From Roseateles_E sp005503085 (GTDB lineage: Bacteria; Pseudomonadota; Gammaproteobacteria; Burkholderiales; Burkholderiaceae_C): a stretch of DNA of 64,000 nucleotides. This document shows positions 36,095-45,044 of the stretch, one piece after another. The position numbers and the translations under genes are program-made. Position 1 is the first letter of the stretch, and each line of letters begins with the position of its first letter. The stretch covers positions 16,013 through 80,012 of the forward strand of contig NZ_JAQOWX010000008.1 of NCBI RefSeq assembly GCF_028462495.1, in the 5' to 3' direction. The notes beneath the pieces were generated by a model, which was not told the origin of the DNA, did no database searches, and saw nothing but the letters and a program-made list of their open reading frames with translations.

Positions 36095-36967
36095 ATGCGC
36101 TTCACGCCCGACACCGCGTTCCGCCTGCAGCTGCCCGGGGGGCAAGACCTGCCCCCTGAGATCCCCTTGATCTGCGACTCGCCGCACAGCGGCATCGAGT
36201 ACCCGGATGACTTCGACAGCTGCCTGCCGCCGCTGACATTGCGGCGCGGCGAGGACACCCATGTGGACGCCCTCTGGCAGGCCGCGCCGGCCCAGGGCGC
36301 GACGCTGCTGGCGGCGCGCTTCCCGCGCAGCTATATCGACCCGAACCGTGAGCTGGCCGACCTCGATCCGGCGCTGCTGGCCGAGCCCTGGCCCGAACCG
36401 CTGGCGCCCGGCGAGAAGACCCGGCTGGGCTATGGCCTGATCTGGCGCCAGGTGGCCAAGGACCAGCCGATCTACGCGCGCAAGCTCTCGGTGGCCGAGG
36501 TGCAGGCCCGCATCGCCAACTGCTGGAAGCCCTATCACGCGGCGCTCGACGCGGCGGTCGAGCGCGCCCATGCCCGCTTCGGCGCGGTCTGGCATCTGAA
36601 CCTGCACTCGATGCCCAACAATGCCTTCGAGCGCCTGGGCCTGACGCGCAGCGATGCGCTGGCCGATTTTGTGCTGGGCGACCGCGACGGCACGACTTGC
36701 GAGCCGGCCCTGCTGGATGTGATCGAGGCCAGCCTGCGCGGCCACGGCTATAGCGTCGCGCGCAACGATCCCTACAAGGGCGTGGCCCTGATCGGCCGCA
36801 TCGGCCGGCCGGCCGAGCGCCGCCACAGCCTGCAGATCGAGATCCGCCGCCCGCTCTATATGGACGAGTTCAGCCGCGAGCGCAATGCCGGCTTCGAGCC
36901 GCTGCGGCAATGCCTGACGGCGACGCTGGCGGCGGTGGCTGCCCATGTGCGAAGCCAGCTGCGCTGA
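36095..36967 (+). CDS. hutG: N-formylglutamate amidohydrolase family protein
   Basis: 290 residues. FGase signatures: ICDSPHSGIEYP, GEDTHVDALW, RSYIDPNRELADLD and LNLHSMPNNAF. In histidine breakdown HutG-type enzymes release formate from N-formylglutamate. No other hut genes are present; here it sits with a Bug receptor and a LysR regulator, so the actual substrate may be another N-acyl amino acid. The family is clear, the symbol less so. Near the start is GGCAAGACCTGCCCCC (36141), an inverted REP-like word. Confidence 0.82.
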   Translation: MRFTPDTAFRLQLPGGQDLPPEIPLICDSPHSGIEYPDDFDSCLPPLTLRRGEDTHVDALWQAAPAQGATLLAARFPRSYIDPNRELADLDPALLAEPWPEPLAPGEKTRLGYGLIWRQVAKDQPIYARKLSVAEVQARIANCWKPYHAALDAAVERAHARFGAVWHLNLHSMPNNAFERLGLTRSDALADFVLGDRDGTTCEPALLDVIEASLRGHGYSVARNDPYKGVALIGRIGRPAERRHSLQIEIRRPLYMDEFSRERNAGFEPLRQCLTATLAAVAAHVRSQLR

Positions 36968-36982
36968 ACTGTCCCCGCCCGC

Positions 36983-37012
36983 TGTGGACAAGTTCGTGGG
37001 CAAGCTGCCCAC
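36983..37012. terminator. Hairpin between convergent genes, with DnaA-box-like word
   Basis: GTGGGCA/TGCCCAC is a perfect 7-base stem with loop AGC at 36996-37012. Just before it is TGTGGACAA (36983), a one-mismatch DnaA-box-like word. It lies between the stops of the hutG-like and SRPBCC genes, where a bidirectional terminator would be expected, but no T-run is present. Confidence 0.35.
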
Positions 37013-37072
37013 AGTGGCGCCAAGTGATTGATTCCTAAGGGGTTTGCTTGGCCTGCTGCAATATGAGGCAGG

Positions 37073-37603
37073 TCAGGGTTGCTCGGCCAGCGCCTTCAGA
37101 TTGGCCAGGCCGGCCTCGAAGTCGGGGCCGACCATGCGGTCGCCGAACAGGGCCAGCCAGCGGAATAGCGGGTTGCTGCCCATATCGCCGTTCATCACCC
37201 AGCTGATCTTCGTGCCCGAGCCGCTGGGCTCCAGGCGCAGTTCGCCCTGCGAGGTAGTGCCGAAGTCGGGGAAGAACAGCTCGTAGCCCAGGCGCTGGCC
37301 GGGCTCGGCGGTGGTGAAGGTCATGCGGCCGTCGCCCTCGCTCTTGCTCTTCCAGGCCCAGACGGCGCCGCTGCCCGATTCGGGGCCGCTGTACTCGATC
37401 TGCATCGCCGGGTCGCGCTGGTTCCAGACCGACCATTGCTTCCAGTGGCGCGGGTTGGCCACCAGCGCATAGACCTTGTCCGGTGCGGCCTGGATCTGCG
37501 CCGTGCGCGTCACGGTGAACTTGGACGACAGCAGCAGGCCACCCAGCAGCAGCACCGCGACCAGTCCGAGAATCAGCACAGCGAGTGTCTTCAGCAGTTT
37601 CAT
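37073..37603 (-). CDS. SRPBCC-family (polyketide cyclase/dehydrase-like) membrane-anchored protein
   Basis: 176 residues from the ATG at 37603 (TGGAGAT upstream). An N-terminal membrane anchor (LAVLILGLVAVLLLGGLLL) is followed by an SRPBCC domain: QIQAAPDKVYALVANPRHWKQW and the later LEPSGSGTKISWVMNGDM. The ligand-binding domain is expected on the periplasmic side. Ligand unknown. Confidence 0.8.
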   Translation of the reverse strand: MKLLKTLAVLILGLVAVLLLGGLLLSSKFTVTRTAQIQAAPDKVYALVANPRHWKQWSVWNQRDPAMQIEYSGPESGSGAVWAWKSKSEGDGRMTFTTAEPGQRLGYELFFPDFGTTSQGELRLEPSGSGTKISWVMNGDMGSNPLFRWLALFGDRMVGPDFEAGLANLKALAEQP

Positions 37604-37691
37604 GGCGATCTCCAGGCCGCTCAGCTTGCCGCCGTGCCCGGCACCTCGCAATGGGGGCAGGCCCTAAACTGCAGGCCACCAGGAGTGATGC

Positions 37692-38540
37692 ATGCTGAGC
37701 CAAGAACAGAAATCCAGCTTTGACGAACAGGGCTTCCTGATACTGCCCCATTTCAAGAACGCCGCCCAGATCGCCGCGCTGCGCGCGCGTGCCGAGGCCC
37801 TGGTCGAGGCCTTCGACCCTGGCGAGCAGCGCGCCATCTTCACAACCCAGGAGCAGGAGCGCAACGTCGACGACTATTTCCTCGACTCCGACGACAAGAT
37901 GCGCTGCTTCTTCGAGGAGGAGGCCTTCGACGCCCAGGGCCGGCTGCGTCAGGCCAAGGCCTTGTCGATCAACAAGATCGGCCATGCGATGCATGACCTG
38001 GACCCGGTGTTCCGCGAGTTCTCCAGCGGGCCCGAGCTGGTGGCCGTGGCCCGCGATGTGGGCCTGAGCCGGCCGCAGGTCTGGCAGTCCATGTATATCT
38101 TCAAGCAGCCGGGCATAGGCGGCGAGGTGCGCTGGCATCAGGACGCCAGCTTCTTCGACAGCGATCCGATCACCGTGACGACCTTCTGGTTCGCGCTGGA
38201 GGATGCGACGCGCGACAACGGTTGCCTGTGGGCCGAGCCGGGGGGCCATCGCGGGCCTCGTGGCGTGTTGCGCGAGCGCTTTGTGCGCGAGGGCCGGCGA
38301 GCCTGGATGGAGACGCTGGACGAAACGCCCTGGCCCTCGGTCGATGCGCTGGCCGAGCCGCTGGAGGTCGAGGCCGGCGCGTTGGTGATCTTCCATGGCC
38401 TGCTGCCGCACTACAGCGCGCCGAACCGCTCGGCGCACTCACGCCATGCCTACACCTTGCATGTGACCGATGCAGCTAGCGCCTATTCGCCGCGCAACTG
38501 GCTGCAACGCGGGCCGCAACTGCCGGTCCGGGGCTTCTGA
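37692..38540 (+). CDS. Phytanoyl-CoA dioxygenase (PhyH) family protein
   Basis: 282 residues. Fe(II)/2-oxoglutarate oxygenase fold with metal ligands His149 and Asp151 in WHQDASFF and a distal His/Arg pair around HGLLPHYSAPNRSAHSRHAY. Length and FDEQGFLILPHF opening match bacterial PhyH proteins. Would hydroxylate a small substrate with 2-oxoglutarate and O2; which one is not evident. Gene stands alone. Confidence 0.85.
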   Translation: MLSQEQKSSFDEQGFLILPHFKNAAQIAALRARAEALVEAFDPGEQRAIFTTQEQERNVDDYFLDSDDKMRCFFEEEAFDAQGRLRQAKALSINKIGHAMHDLDPVFREFSSGPELVAVARDVGLSRPQVWQSMYIFKQPGIGGEVRWHQDASFFDSDPITVTTFWFALEDATRDNGCLWAEPGGHRGPRGVLRERFVREGRRAWMETLDETPWPSVDALAEPLEVEAGALVIFHGLLPHYSAPNRSAHSRHAYTLHVTDAASAYSPRNWLQRGPQLPVRGF

Positions 38541-38547
38541 GGATTCT

Positions 38548-38988
38548 TCAGTGAAGCAGTGAGGCAGGGCGGTCCGGATCGGAGCGCTCGCGCCAGGCTT
38601 CCTGGGTCTGCTCGCGGGCGGCCTGCAGCTGCTGGCACAGCTCGAACACGCCCAGGCCATCGGCCTCGCCGGCCACCGCTTCCGGCGTCGCGACGGTGGC
38701 CAGCGCCGGCAGGTCGGCCAGCGCGCCCAGCAGCTCGAACAGCAGTTCCAGGCCCGGCTCGCCACCGGGCTCCAGCTGGCGCGCCGCGCCAAGGCTGCGG
38801 CACAGATACCAGCAGGCGCTGGCGGCGTCGTCGCAGCGGGCATGCTCCAGCGCCAGCTGCTCAAGCGCCGCGCTGCGCTCGGCCGCCTCCTCATCGACCT
38901 CGGCCCGGCACTCATCCAGGCCTTGCCAGGCGGAGTCGTGCTCAGGCTGCACGGATTCGCCAGCTCGCTGCTTGATAAGGATCGCCAT
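38548..38988 (-). CDS. Acidic helical protein of unknown function
   Basis: 146 residues from the ATG at 38988. Strongly acidic and Ala/Leu/Glu-rich, predicted all helical with two Cys pairs scattered (ARCDDAASACWYLC). No domain recognised. Convergent with the PhyH gene, 7 bases between stops. Coding direction is supported mainly by lack of a better alternative. Confidence 0.5.
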   Translation of the reverse strand: MAILIKQRAGESVQPEHDSAWQGLDECRAEVDEEAAERSAALEQLALEHARCDDAASACWYLCRSLGAARQLEPGGEPGLELLFELLGALADLPALATVATPEAVAGEADGLGVFELCQQLQAAREQTQEAWRERSDPDRPASLLH

Positions 38989-39117
38989 GACTGCAGGCCT
39001 TGAAGAAGAAACTGCTGCCAATGCTAGGCACCGGGCCGTCCCGCAGCTGTCCCTTGTTCATGGTTGTTGAGGGTTATTGGCGGCCATGGCCCCGGATTCT
39101 CGTGCATTTGTCACGGC

Positions 39118-40500
39118 TCAGCGCTTTTTGCTCGGGCGGGTCCAGCCAGCGATGCCGGCCTGTTTGCCGCGTGCCACAGCCAGCTCGCCGGCCGCCACCG
39201 GTTTGGTGATCGTGGAGCCGCCGCCTATCGTCGCGCCGGCGCCGATCTCGACCGGGGCCACCAGCACGCAGTTGCTGCCCACATGCACATCGGCGCCGAT
39301 CACGGTGCGGTGCTTGTTGGCGCCGTCGTAATTGGCGGTGATGGAGCCGGCGCCATAGTTGACCCGCTCACCCACCGTGGCGTCGCCCAGATAGGCCAGG
39401 TGATTGGCCTTGGCGCCCTTGGCCAGGGTCGAATTCTTGACCTCGACAAAGTTGCCGATATGGACCTCGGCGCCCAGTTCGGCGCCGGGCCGCAGCCGCG
39501 CGAACGGCCCGATCAGCGCGCCTTCGCCGACCGTCACGCCCTGGGCCTCGCCGTCGATATGGGTGAACTCATGGATGCGGGCGCCGGCTGCGATGCGGGC
39601 ATTGCGGATCACGCAGTTGGCGCCGATGCGCACGCCGTCGCCCAGCACGACCTGACCCTCGAAGACGCAGTTGACGTCGATCTCGACATCTTGGCCGCAG
39701 CTCAGCGTGCCGCGCAGATCGAAACGCGCCGGGTCGGCCAGACGCACGCCTGCCTCCAGCAGCGCGCCGGCCTGCAGATGCTGGAAGCGGCGCTCCAGAT
39801 CGGCCAGCTGCAAGGGGCTGTTGACGCCCAGCACCTCGGTCTCGCTGCCGGTCTTGACGCTGACCACCGGCACGCCCTCGGCCACGGCCATCGCGACGAT
39901 GTCGGTCAGGTAGTACTCGCCCTGGACGTTGTCGTTTTTCAAGGCCGCGACCCAGCGCTTCAGCGCCGCCGTCGGCGCGGCCATCATGCCGGTGTAGCAC
40001 TCGCGGATCTGGCGTTGCTCGGGCGTGGCGTCCTTGTGCTCGACGATGGCTTTGACGAGTTGACCCTCGCGCACGATACGGCCGTAGCCCGTCGGGTCGC
40101 TGTATTCGATGGTCAGCAGCACCAGCTTCTCGCCGCCGCAGGCCTCGACCAGCTGGCGCGTCGTCGCGGCGCTGATCAGCGGCGTGTCGCCGTTGAGTAT
40201 CAGGGTGCTGCCGCTGTCGGGCAGATGCGGCACGACCTGCTGGATCGCATGGCCGGTGCCGAGCTGGGGCATCTGGCGCACAAAGGCGATACCAGATCCG
40301 GCGGGGCCGGCCACCGCCGCCTCGACCTGCTCGGCGCCATGGCCGGTGATCACCAGGCGCTGGGCGGCGCCCAGCTCGGCCGTCGTGTCCAGCACATGCC
40401 GCAGCAGCGAGCGACCCGCCAGCTTGTGCAGGACCTTGGGCAGGGTGGACTTCATGCGGGTGCCCTTGCCCGCGGCCATGATGACCAGGTTCAATGTCAT
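39118..40500 (-). CDS. glmU: Bifunctional UDP-GlcNAc pyrophosphorylase / GlcN-1-P acetyltransferase
   Basis: 460 residues, the normal length. N-terminal pyrophosphorylase: VIMAAGKGTRMKSTLPKVLH and the ILNGDTPLI site. C-terminal left-handed beta-helix acetyltransferase with hexapeptide repeats and the conserved NYDGANKHRT. Makes UDP-GlcNAc for peptidoglycan and LPS. Start ATG at 40500 at the first conserved residues. In-gene features are all intact. Confidence 0.97.
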   Translation of the reverse strand: MTLNLVIMAAGKGTRMKSTLPKVLHKLAGRSLLRHVLDTTAELGAAQRLVITGHGAEQVEAAVAGPAGSGIAFVRQMPQLGTGHAIQQVVPHLPDSGSTLILNGDTPLISAATTRQLVEACGGEKLVLLTIEYSDPTGYGRIVREGQLVKAIVEHKDATPEQRQIRECYTGMMAAPTAALKRWVAALKNDNVQGEYYLTDIVAMAVAEGVPVVSVKTGSETEVLGVNSPLQLADLERRFQHLQAGALLEAGVRLADPARFDLRGTLSCGQDVEIDVNCVFEGQVVLGDGVRIGANCVIRNARIAAGARIHEFTHIDGEAQGVTVGEGALIGPFARLRPGAELGAEVHIGNFVEVKNSTLAKGAKANHLAYLGDATVGERVNYGAGSITANYDGANKHRTVIGADVHVGSNCVLVAPVEIGAGATIGGGSTITKPVAAGELAVARGKQAGIAGWTRPSKKR

Positions 40501-40545
40501 AGCGATCAGCGCGGTTTCAGAAGCCGCGATTATCGACGACGCTTG

Positions 40546-41148
40546 TTACCGGATTCTTTGCACCGCGATCGCGTGGGGCTCGGGGCGGGTGTTCGGGAAG
40601 TCGCTCAGCGCGGCCTCGAACATCGCGCTGATCAGGTCGGCATCGCCCTGGGTCAGGCCGTCATTGCTGGCGCGGGCCTCGTACAGCGGCTCGCTGCTGC
40701 CGCGGTCGCGCAGCAGCAGGGCCACCTCGCGGTCATAGCGGCGGTCCACCGGATAGTGCAGCGGGTAGTAGTAGGAGCGACCCATGCGACCATAGCGCCA
40801 GGCATTGATATTGCCGTGCCAGCGCCACCACAGCGGGTCGTCCCAGGGCGCGCGCTCCTGCGCGCTGACGCGCACGCCCAGTGCCACCAGCACATCGGCG
40901 CTCTTGGCATCGGCGGCGGGCTTGAAGCCGGCCTTCTCCAGCGCCACGCGGGCGGCATCCTCAAGCTCGGTCTGGCGCGAGCCTTCCTGCTGCTGCGAGG
41001 GCAGGCGCTCGAAGGCATAGCTGCCGGGCGCTCGGCCGGCCGGCCAGGTGCCGAAGCTGCTGACCTCGGAGCGTATCGTGTAGGGGCCGCTGCAGGCGCT
41101 CAGAGCCGCCAACGCAACAGCGCTCAACAAGAGGTGACGTCTTTGCAT
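40546..41148 (-). CDS. DUF4136-type lipoprotein
   Basis: 200 residues. Signal peptide with lipobox LSAC (Cys at residue 19). The core VALEKAGFKPAADAKSADVL and the C-terminal ARASNDG region match DUF4136 lipoproteins, which have an ABC-type_transport-aux/YajI-like fold. Many Trp/Tyr/Arg residues in the middle (WWRWHGNINAWRYGRMG). Envelope protein of unknown role. Confidence 0.8.
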   Translation of the reverse strand: MQRRHLLLSAVALAALSACSGPYTIRSEVSSFGTWPAGRAPGSYAFERLPSQQQEGSRQTELEDAARVALEKAGFKPAADAKSADVLVALGVRVSAQERAPWDDPLWWRWHGNINAWRYGRMGRSYYYPLHYPVDRRYDREVALLLRDRGSSEPLYEARASNDGLTQGDADLISAMFEAALSDFPNTRPEPHAIAVQRIR

Positions 41149-41211
41149 GATGATTCTTGCCTCCTTGGTAAGCGCCTATTCTGAACCGCTCTTGTTAGCC
41201 GCGTGTAAAGC

Positions 41212-42156
41212 TCAGTCTTCGTCGCGGTGAAGCTTGATCACCGAGGCCGGCGTGGCCGGGCTGCCGCAGGCCTCGTCCTCGTCGAAGGCGATATCGCCGT
41301 CGGGCTCCGGCGTGCCGCTGGCCTTGATGGTTTCGAAGGGGAAGAGTTTGCGGTCCATCATGTGCGAGGGCACGATATTGCTCATCGCGGTGAACATGTT
41401 CTCGACCCGGCCCGGGAAGCGGCGGTCCCAGTCATTGAGCATGGCCTTGACCTGCACGCGCTGCAGGTTCTCCTGGCTGCCGCAGAGATTGCAGGGAATG
41501 ATGGGGAACTCGCGGTGCTCGGCCCAGCGCACCAGATCGGGCTCGCGCACATAGGCCAGCGGGCGTATCACGACATTCCTGCCGTCATCGCTGACCAGCT
41601 TGGGCGGCATGCCCTTCATGCGGCTGCCGAAGAACATATTCAGGAACAGGGTCGTAACGATGTCGTCGCGGTGGTGGCCCAGCGCAATCTTGGTGGCGCC
41701 GATTTCCTCCGCGACGCGGTAGAGAATGCCGCGTCGCAGCCGCGAGCACAGGCTGCAGGTGGTCTTGCCCTCGGGGATCAGGCGCTTGACGATGGAGTAG
41801 GTGTCCTGCTCCTCGATGTGGAAATCGACGCCCCGGCTCTTCAGATAGGCCGGCAGGATCTCTTCCGGGAAGCCCGGCTGCTTCTGGTCGAGGTTGACCG
41901 CGACGATGTCGAACTTGATCGGCGCGCGCTGTTTCAGGTTGATCAGGATGTCCAGCAGCGAATAGCTATCCTTGCCGCCGGATACGCAGACCATGACCTT
42001 GTCGCCGTCTTCGATCATATTGAAGTCGGTGATGGCCTGGCCGACCTGGCGGTGCAGGCGCTTGGAGAGCTTGTTGATCTCCAGCGCCGCTTTCTTGTCG
42101 GCCGCCGTGGTGTCGGTGACCAGTTCCTCGGCGGGGGCGAACAGGGTGTCGCTCAT
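41212..42156 (-). CDS. ttcA: tRNA 2-thiocytidine biosynthesis protein TtcA
   Basis: 314 residues from the ATG at 42156 (AAGGAA upstream). PP-loop ATPase motif SGGKDS near the N terminus, iron-sulfur cysteines in CSLCSRLRRG and PCNLCGSQ, and GHHRDDIVTTLFLN. Inserts sulfur at C32 of certain tRNAs, using a 4Fe-4S cluster. Last in a run with folM and folB; its start is 11 bases after the folB stop region on the same strand. Confidence 0.95.
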   Translation of the reverse strand: MSDTLFAPAEELVTDTTAADKKAALEINKLSKRLHRQVGQAITDFNMIEDGDKVMVCVSGGKDSYSLLDILINLKQRAPIKFDIVAVNLDQKQPGFPEEILPAYLKSRGVDFHIEEQDTYSIVKRLIPEGKTTCSLCSRLRRGILYRVAEEIGATKIALGHHRDDIVTTLFLNMFFGSRMKGMPPKLVSDDGRNVVIRPLAYVREPDLVRWAEHREFPIIPCNLCGSQENLQRVQVKAMLNDWDRRFPGRVENMFTAMSNIVPSHMMDRKLFPFETIKASGTPEPDGDIAFDEDEACGSPATPASVIKLHRDED

Positions 42157-42166
42157 GGCTTGTTCC

Positions 42167-42562
42167 TTACGATTGCTTGAGGCCGAAGACCTCGACGCCG
42201 ACCGCATCGCAGTCGGGGTAGACATCGGGCTTCTCGGTGGAGACGCGGGCCGCCTTGACGCGCGGATGCGCCAGCATCAGGGCCAGGATGTCGTCGCACA
42301 GCGTTTCCTGCAGATGGATATGGCCGCGGCCGACGCGCTCGGCGATGGTGCGGCGCATGAAGTCATAGTCGACCACCTCGTGCAGCTCGTCGGCGGTAGG
42401 CGTCGACTGGGCCAGCGGGATGTAGAGATCGACATTGATCAGCACGCGCTGCTCGCCCTTCTTCTCGAAGTCGTGCACGCCGATATTGATCCAGACCTCG
42501 TAGTCGCGCAGGAACAGGCGGCGGCAGTCGAGCAGGGCCGGGTGGGCAAGAGGGCTGTGCAT
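42167..42562 (-). CDS. folB: Dihydroneopterin aldolase
   Basis: 131 residues. DHNA fold: an N-terminal strand LFLRDYEVWINIGVHDFEK, conserved EVVDYDFMR, catalytic-region Glu in HLQETLCDD and Lys in STEKPDV. Acts in folate biosynthesis, splitting dihydroneopterin. Starts one base after the stop of the pteridine reductase-like gene, an arrangement that supports a shared folate role. Confidence 0.92.
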   Translation of the reverse strand: MHSPLAHPALLDCRRLFLRDYEVWINIGVHDFEKKGEQRVLINVDLYIPLAQSTPTADELHEVVDYDFMRRTIAERVGRGHIHLQETLCDDILALMLAHPRVKAARVSTEKPDVYPDCDAVGVEVFGLKQS

Positions 42563-42563
42563 A

Positions 42564-43346
42564 TCAGAGGCCTTGTTCGGTCTTGGGGGTCAGGAACATC
42601 ACGTCGCGCGCCTGGGCCGCCAGGTGCTGGCCGCCATCGACCAGCAAGGTGGTACCAGTGATGGCCGGCGATTCCAGCAGAAAGCGCACGCTGCGCGCGA
42701 TGTCGTTGGGGGTGGAGGAGTAGTGCAACGGCGTCAGCCGGTGGGCGGCGCTGAACTCGGCCTCGTTCAGCGGGCCCGAGGCCAGCGTCACGCCGGGTGC
42801 GACGCCGCAGACCCGCAACTGCGGCGCCAGCGCCTGGGCCAGCAAGGTGTTGCAGGCCTCCAGCGCGGCCTTGGACAGGGTGTAGGACAGATAGTCGGGA
42901 TTCGGGTTCCAGAGCTTCTGGTCCAGCACATTGACGACGCAGGCCTGGCTCTGCTGGGCGGCGGCCTGGCGATGCAGCGCGCGTGCCAGCACGATGGCCG
43001 GCGCGGTATTGGCGCGCCAGTGCGCGTCCATGCGGGCATAGCCGAAGCTCTCGACGTCGTCATACTCGAACAGCGAGGCGTTGTTGACGACGGCATCGAG
43101 CCGGCCGAAGTGGGCGACGACGGCCGGCAGCAAGGCCTCGCACTCAGTTTCGACGGCCAGATCGGCGGCAAAGGCCTGAGCCCGGACGCCACGCTCGCGC
43201 AGCTCGCCCACCAGGGCCATGGCCTCGTTGGCCGAGCTGCGGTAGTGCACGGCCACGCCATAGCCGGCGCCGGCCAGTTCCAGGGCCATCGCGCGCCCGA
43301 GACGGCGGGCGCCGCCGGTGATCAGGACGACAGGGGAGGTGCTCAT
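42564..43346 (-). CDS. folM: Pteridine reductase-like SDR (FolM type)
   Basis: 260 residues. NADPH-binding TGGARRLG, the TGx3RxG motif that marks PTR1/FolM-like pteridine reductases among SDRs, and the catalytic YTLSK. Next to folB, it probably reduces dihydrobiopterin or dihydrofolate (or dihydromonapterin). Three-gene run folM-folB-ttcA on the minus strand with almost no gaps. Confidence 0.85.
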   Translation of the reverse strand: MSTSPVVLITGGARRLGRAMALELAGAGYGVAVHYRSSANEAMALVGELRERGVRAQAFAADLAVETECEALLPAVVAHFGRLDAVVNNASLFEYDDVESFGYARMDAHWRANTAPAIVLARALHRQAAAQQSQACVVNVLDQKLWNPNPDYLSYTLSKAALEACNTLLAQALAPQLRVCGVAPGVTLASGPLNEAEFSAAHRLTPLHYSSTPNDIARSVRFLLESPAITGTTLLVDGGQHLAAQARDVMFLTPKTEQGL

Positions 43347-43395
43347 AGAGACATGCAGGCGGACTTGTGGCCAGGGCGGCCAGCCAGCGATTATC

Positions 43396-43998
43396 TCAGC
43401 TGCGCCAGCGCCGCCAGGCCCGCCAGCCCAGCAGCAGGGCCAGCACGGCCAGATAGATCAGCGGTTCGGTGAAATTGTTCTTGCCGGCGCGCAGCCACAG
43501 AAAGTGCGCGACCGCCACCAGGCTCAGCAAATAGATGGCCTTGTGCAGCAGCTGCCAGCGCTTGGCGCCCAGCGCCTTGATCGCGCGGTTGAACGAGGTC
43601 AGCGCCAGCGGCAGCATCAGCAGCCAGGTCGTGAAACCCAGCAGTATGAAGGGCCTCTTGGCGATGTCGCGGGCGATCTCGCCCAGATCCAGGCCCTGGT
43701 CCAGCCAGCCATAGGCCAGCAGATGCAGGCTGGCATAGAAGAAGGCGAACAGGCCCAGCATGCGCCGAAAGCGCGCCAGCGCCGGCTGGCCGCTGATTAC
43801 CCGCAGCGGCGTGATCGCCAGCGTGATGCAGATGAAGCGCAGCGCCCAGTCGCCCAGGCCGCGTATCAGCGCCTCGGCTGGGTTCGCGCCCAGGGTGTTG
43901 GCGATGGCGCCCCACAGCAGGTCGGCGAAGGGAAGCAGGCAGAGCAGGAACAGCAGGGGCTTGGCTGCAGGGTGCAGCCACCAGGAACGTCGCACCAC
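43396..43998 (-). CDS. msrQ: Heme membrane subunit of the MsrPQ methionine sulfoxide reductase
   Basis: 200 residues, six membrane segments. Heme-ligating histidines lie in FYASLHLLAYGW, RWQLLHKAIYLL and AVAHFLWL, the pattern of the ferric reductase-like MsrQ (YedZ). Passes electrons from the quinone pool to MsrP. Starts one base after the msrP stop. Confidence 0.94.
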   Translation of the reverse strand: MVRRSWWLHPAAKPLLFLLCLLPFADLLWGAIANTLGANPAEALIRGLGDWALRFICITLAITPLRVISGQPALARFRRMLGLFAFFYASLHLLAYGWLDQGLDLGEIARDIAKRPFILLGFTTWLLMLPLALTSFNRAIKALGAKRWQLLHKAIYLLSLVAVAHFLWLRAGKNNFTEPLIYLAVLALLLGWRAWRRWRS

Positions 43999-43999
43999 G

Positions 44000-44977
44000 T
44001 CAGTAGAACTTCTTCAGATCCATGCCCGCATAGAGTTGGCCGACCTGGGCTTCGTAGCCGTTGAACATCAGCGTCGGGCGCTTCTTCGCGAACAGGCCGT
44101 CCTCGCCGATGCGGCGTTCGGTGGCCTGGCTCCAGCGCGGGTGGTCGACCTTGGGGTTCACATTCGAGAAGAAGCCGTACTCCTGGGCCGCCGCGCGGGT
44201 CCAGCTGGACACCGGCTGCTTCTCGACGAAGCGGATCTTGACGATGGACTTGGCGGACTTGAAGCCGTATTTCCACGGCACGACCAGGCGCACCGGCGCG
44301 CCGTTCTGGTTCGGCAAGACCTCGCCATACATGCCGAAGGCCAGCATCGCCAGCGGATGCATGGCCTCGTCGATGCGCAGGCCCTCGGTATAGGGCCAGT
44401 CCAGCACGCCCGAGCGCAGGCCCGGCATCTGGGCCTTGTCGGCCAGGGTGATGAACTCGAGGTACTTGGCCTTGGAGGTGGGCTCCACTTTCTTGATCAG
44501 CTCTGCCAGCGAATAGCCGACCCAGGGGATCACCATGGACCAGCCCTCGACGCAGCGCAGCCGGTAGATGCGCTCCTCCATGGCGCTGAGCTTGAGCAGC
44601 GCGTCGAGATCAAACAGGCCGGGCTTGCCGACCTCGCCCTCGACCGCCACGGTCCAGGGCCGGGTCTTCAGCGTGCCGGCAGCGCGCGCCGGGTCGGCCT
44701 TGTCGGTGCCGAACTCATAGAAGTTGTTATACGTGCTGGCGTCCTTGAAACTGGTCGGCTTCTCCATCGTCAGCGTGCCGGGGAGGGCGCTCTTGGCGCC
44801 CGGCAGCTTGGCGGCGCTCTGTGCCAATGCCTCACGCCCGGCCCAACCGGCCAGCGCCGCGCCGGCCGCGCCGCCGGCCATCAGGCGCAGCCAGTCGCGC
44901 CGCGCCTCGTAAATATGCTGGGGCGTGATCTCGGACGCGATCGGCTGATCGAACGGAATGGGGCGGACTCGGGGCAT
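44000..44977 (-). CDS. msrP: Periplasmic molybdopterin methionine sulfoxide reductase
   Basis: 325 residues from the ATG at 44977 (AGGAGA 8 bases upstream). Tat signal with twin arginines 26-27 (ARRDWLRLMAGGA). Mo-cofactor ligand Cys142 in LRCVEGWSMVIPW; C-terminal WYPG-less end KKFY. Repairs methionine sulfoxide in periplasmic proteins with msrQ. The open frame extends to 45166 but those residues overlap the neighbouring gene and are not family-like. Confidence 0.95.
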   Translation of the reverse strand: MPRVRPIPFDQPIASEITPQHIYEARRDWLRLMAGGAAGAALAGWAGREALAQSAAKLPGAKSALPGTLTMEKPTSFKDASTYNNFYEFGTDKADPARAAGTLKTRPWTVAVEGEVGKPGLFDLDALLKLSAMEERIYRLRCVEGWSMVIPWVGYSLAELIKKVEPTSKAKYLEFITLADKAQMPGLRSGVLDWPYTEGLRIDEAMHPLAMLAFGMYGEVLPNQNGAPVRLVVPWKYGFKSAKSIVKIRFVEKQPVSSWTRAAAQEYGFFSNVNPKVDHPRWSQATERRIGEDGLFAKKRPTLMFNGYEAQVGQLYAGMDLKKFY

Positions 44978-45044
44978 GCATCTCTCCTGGGGCTGTGGCT
45001 CACTGTCGGGCGAGCGCTGGCGAACCTTACGCGATAACGCTAAA

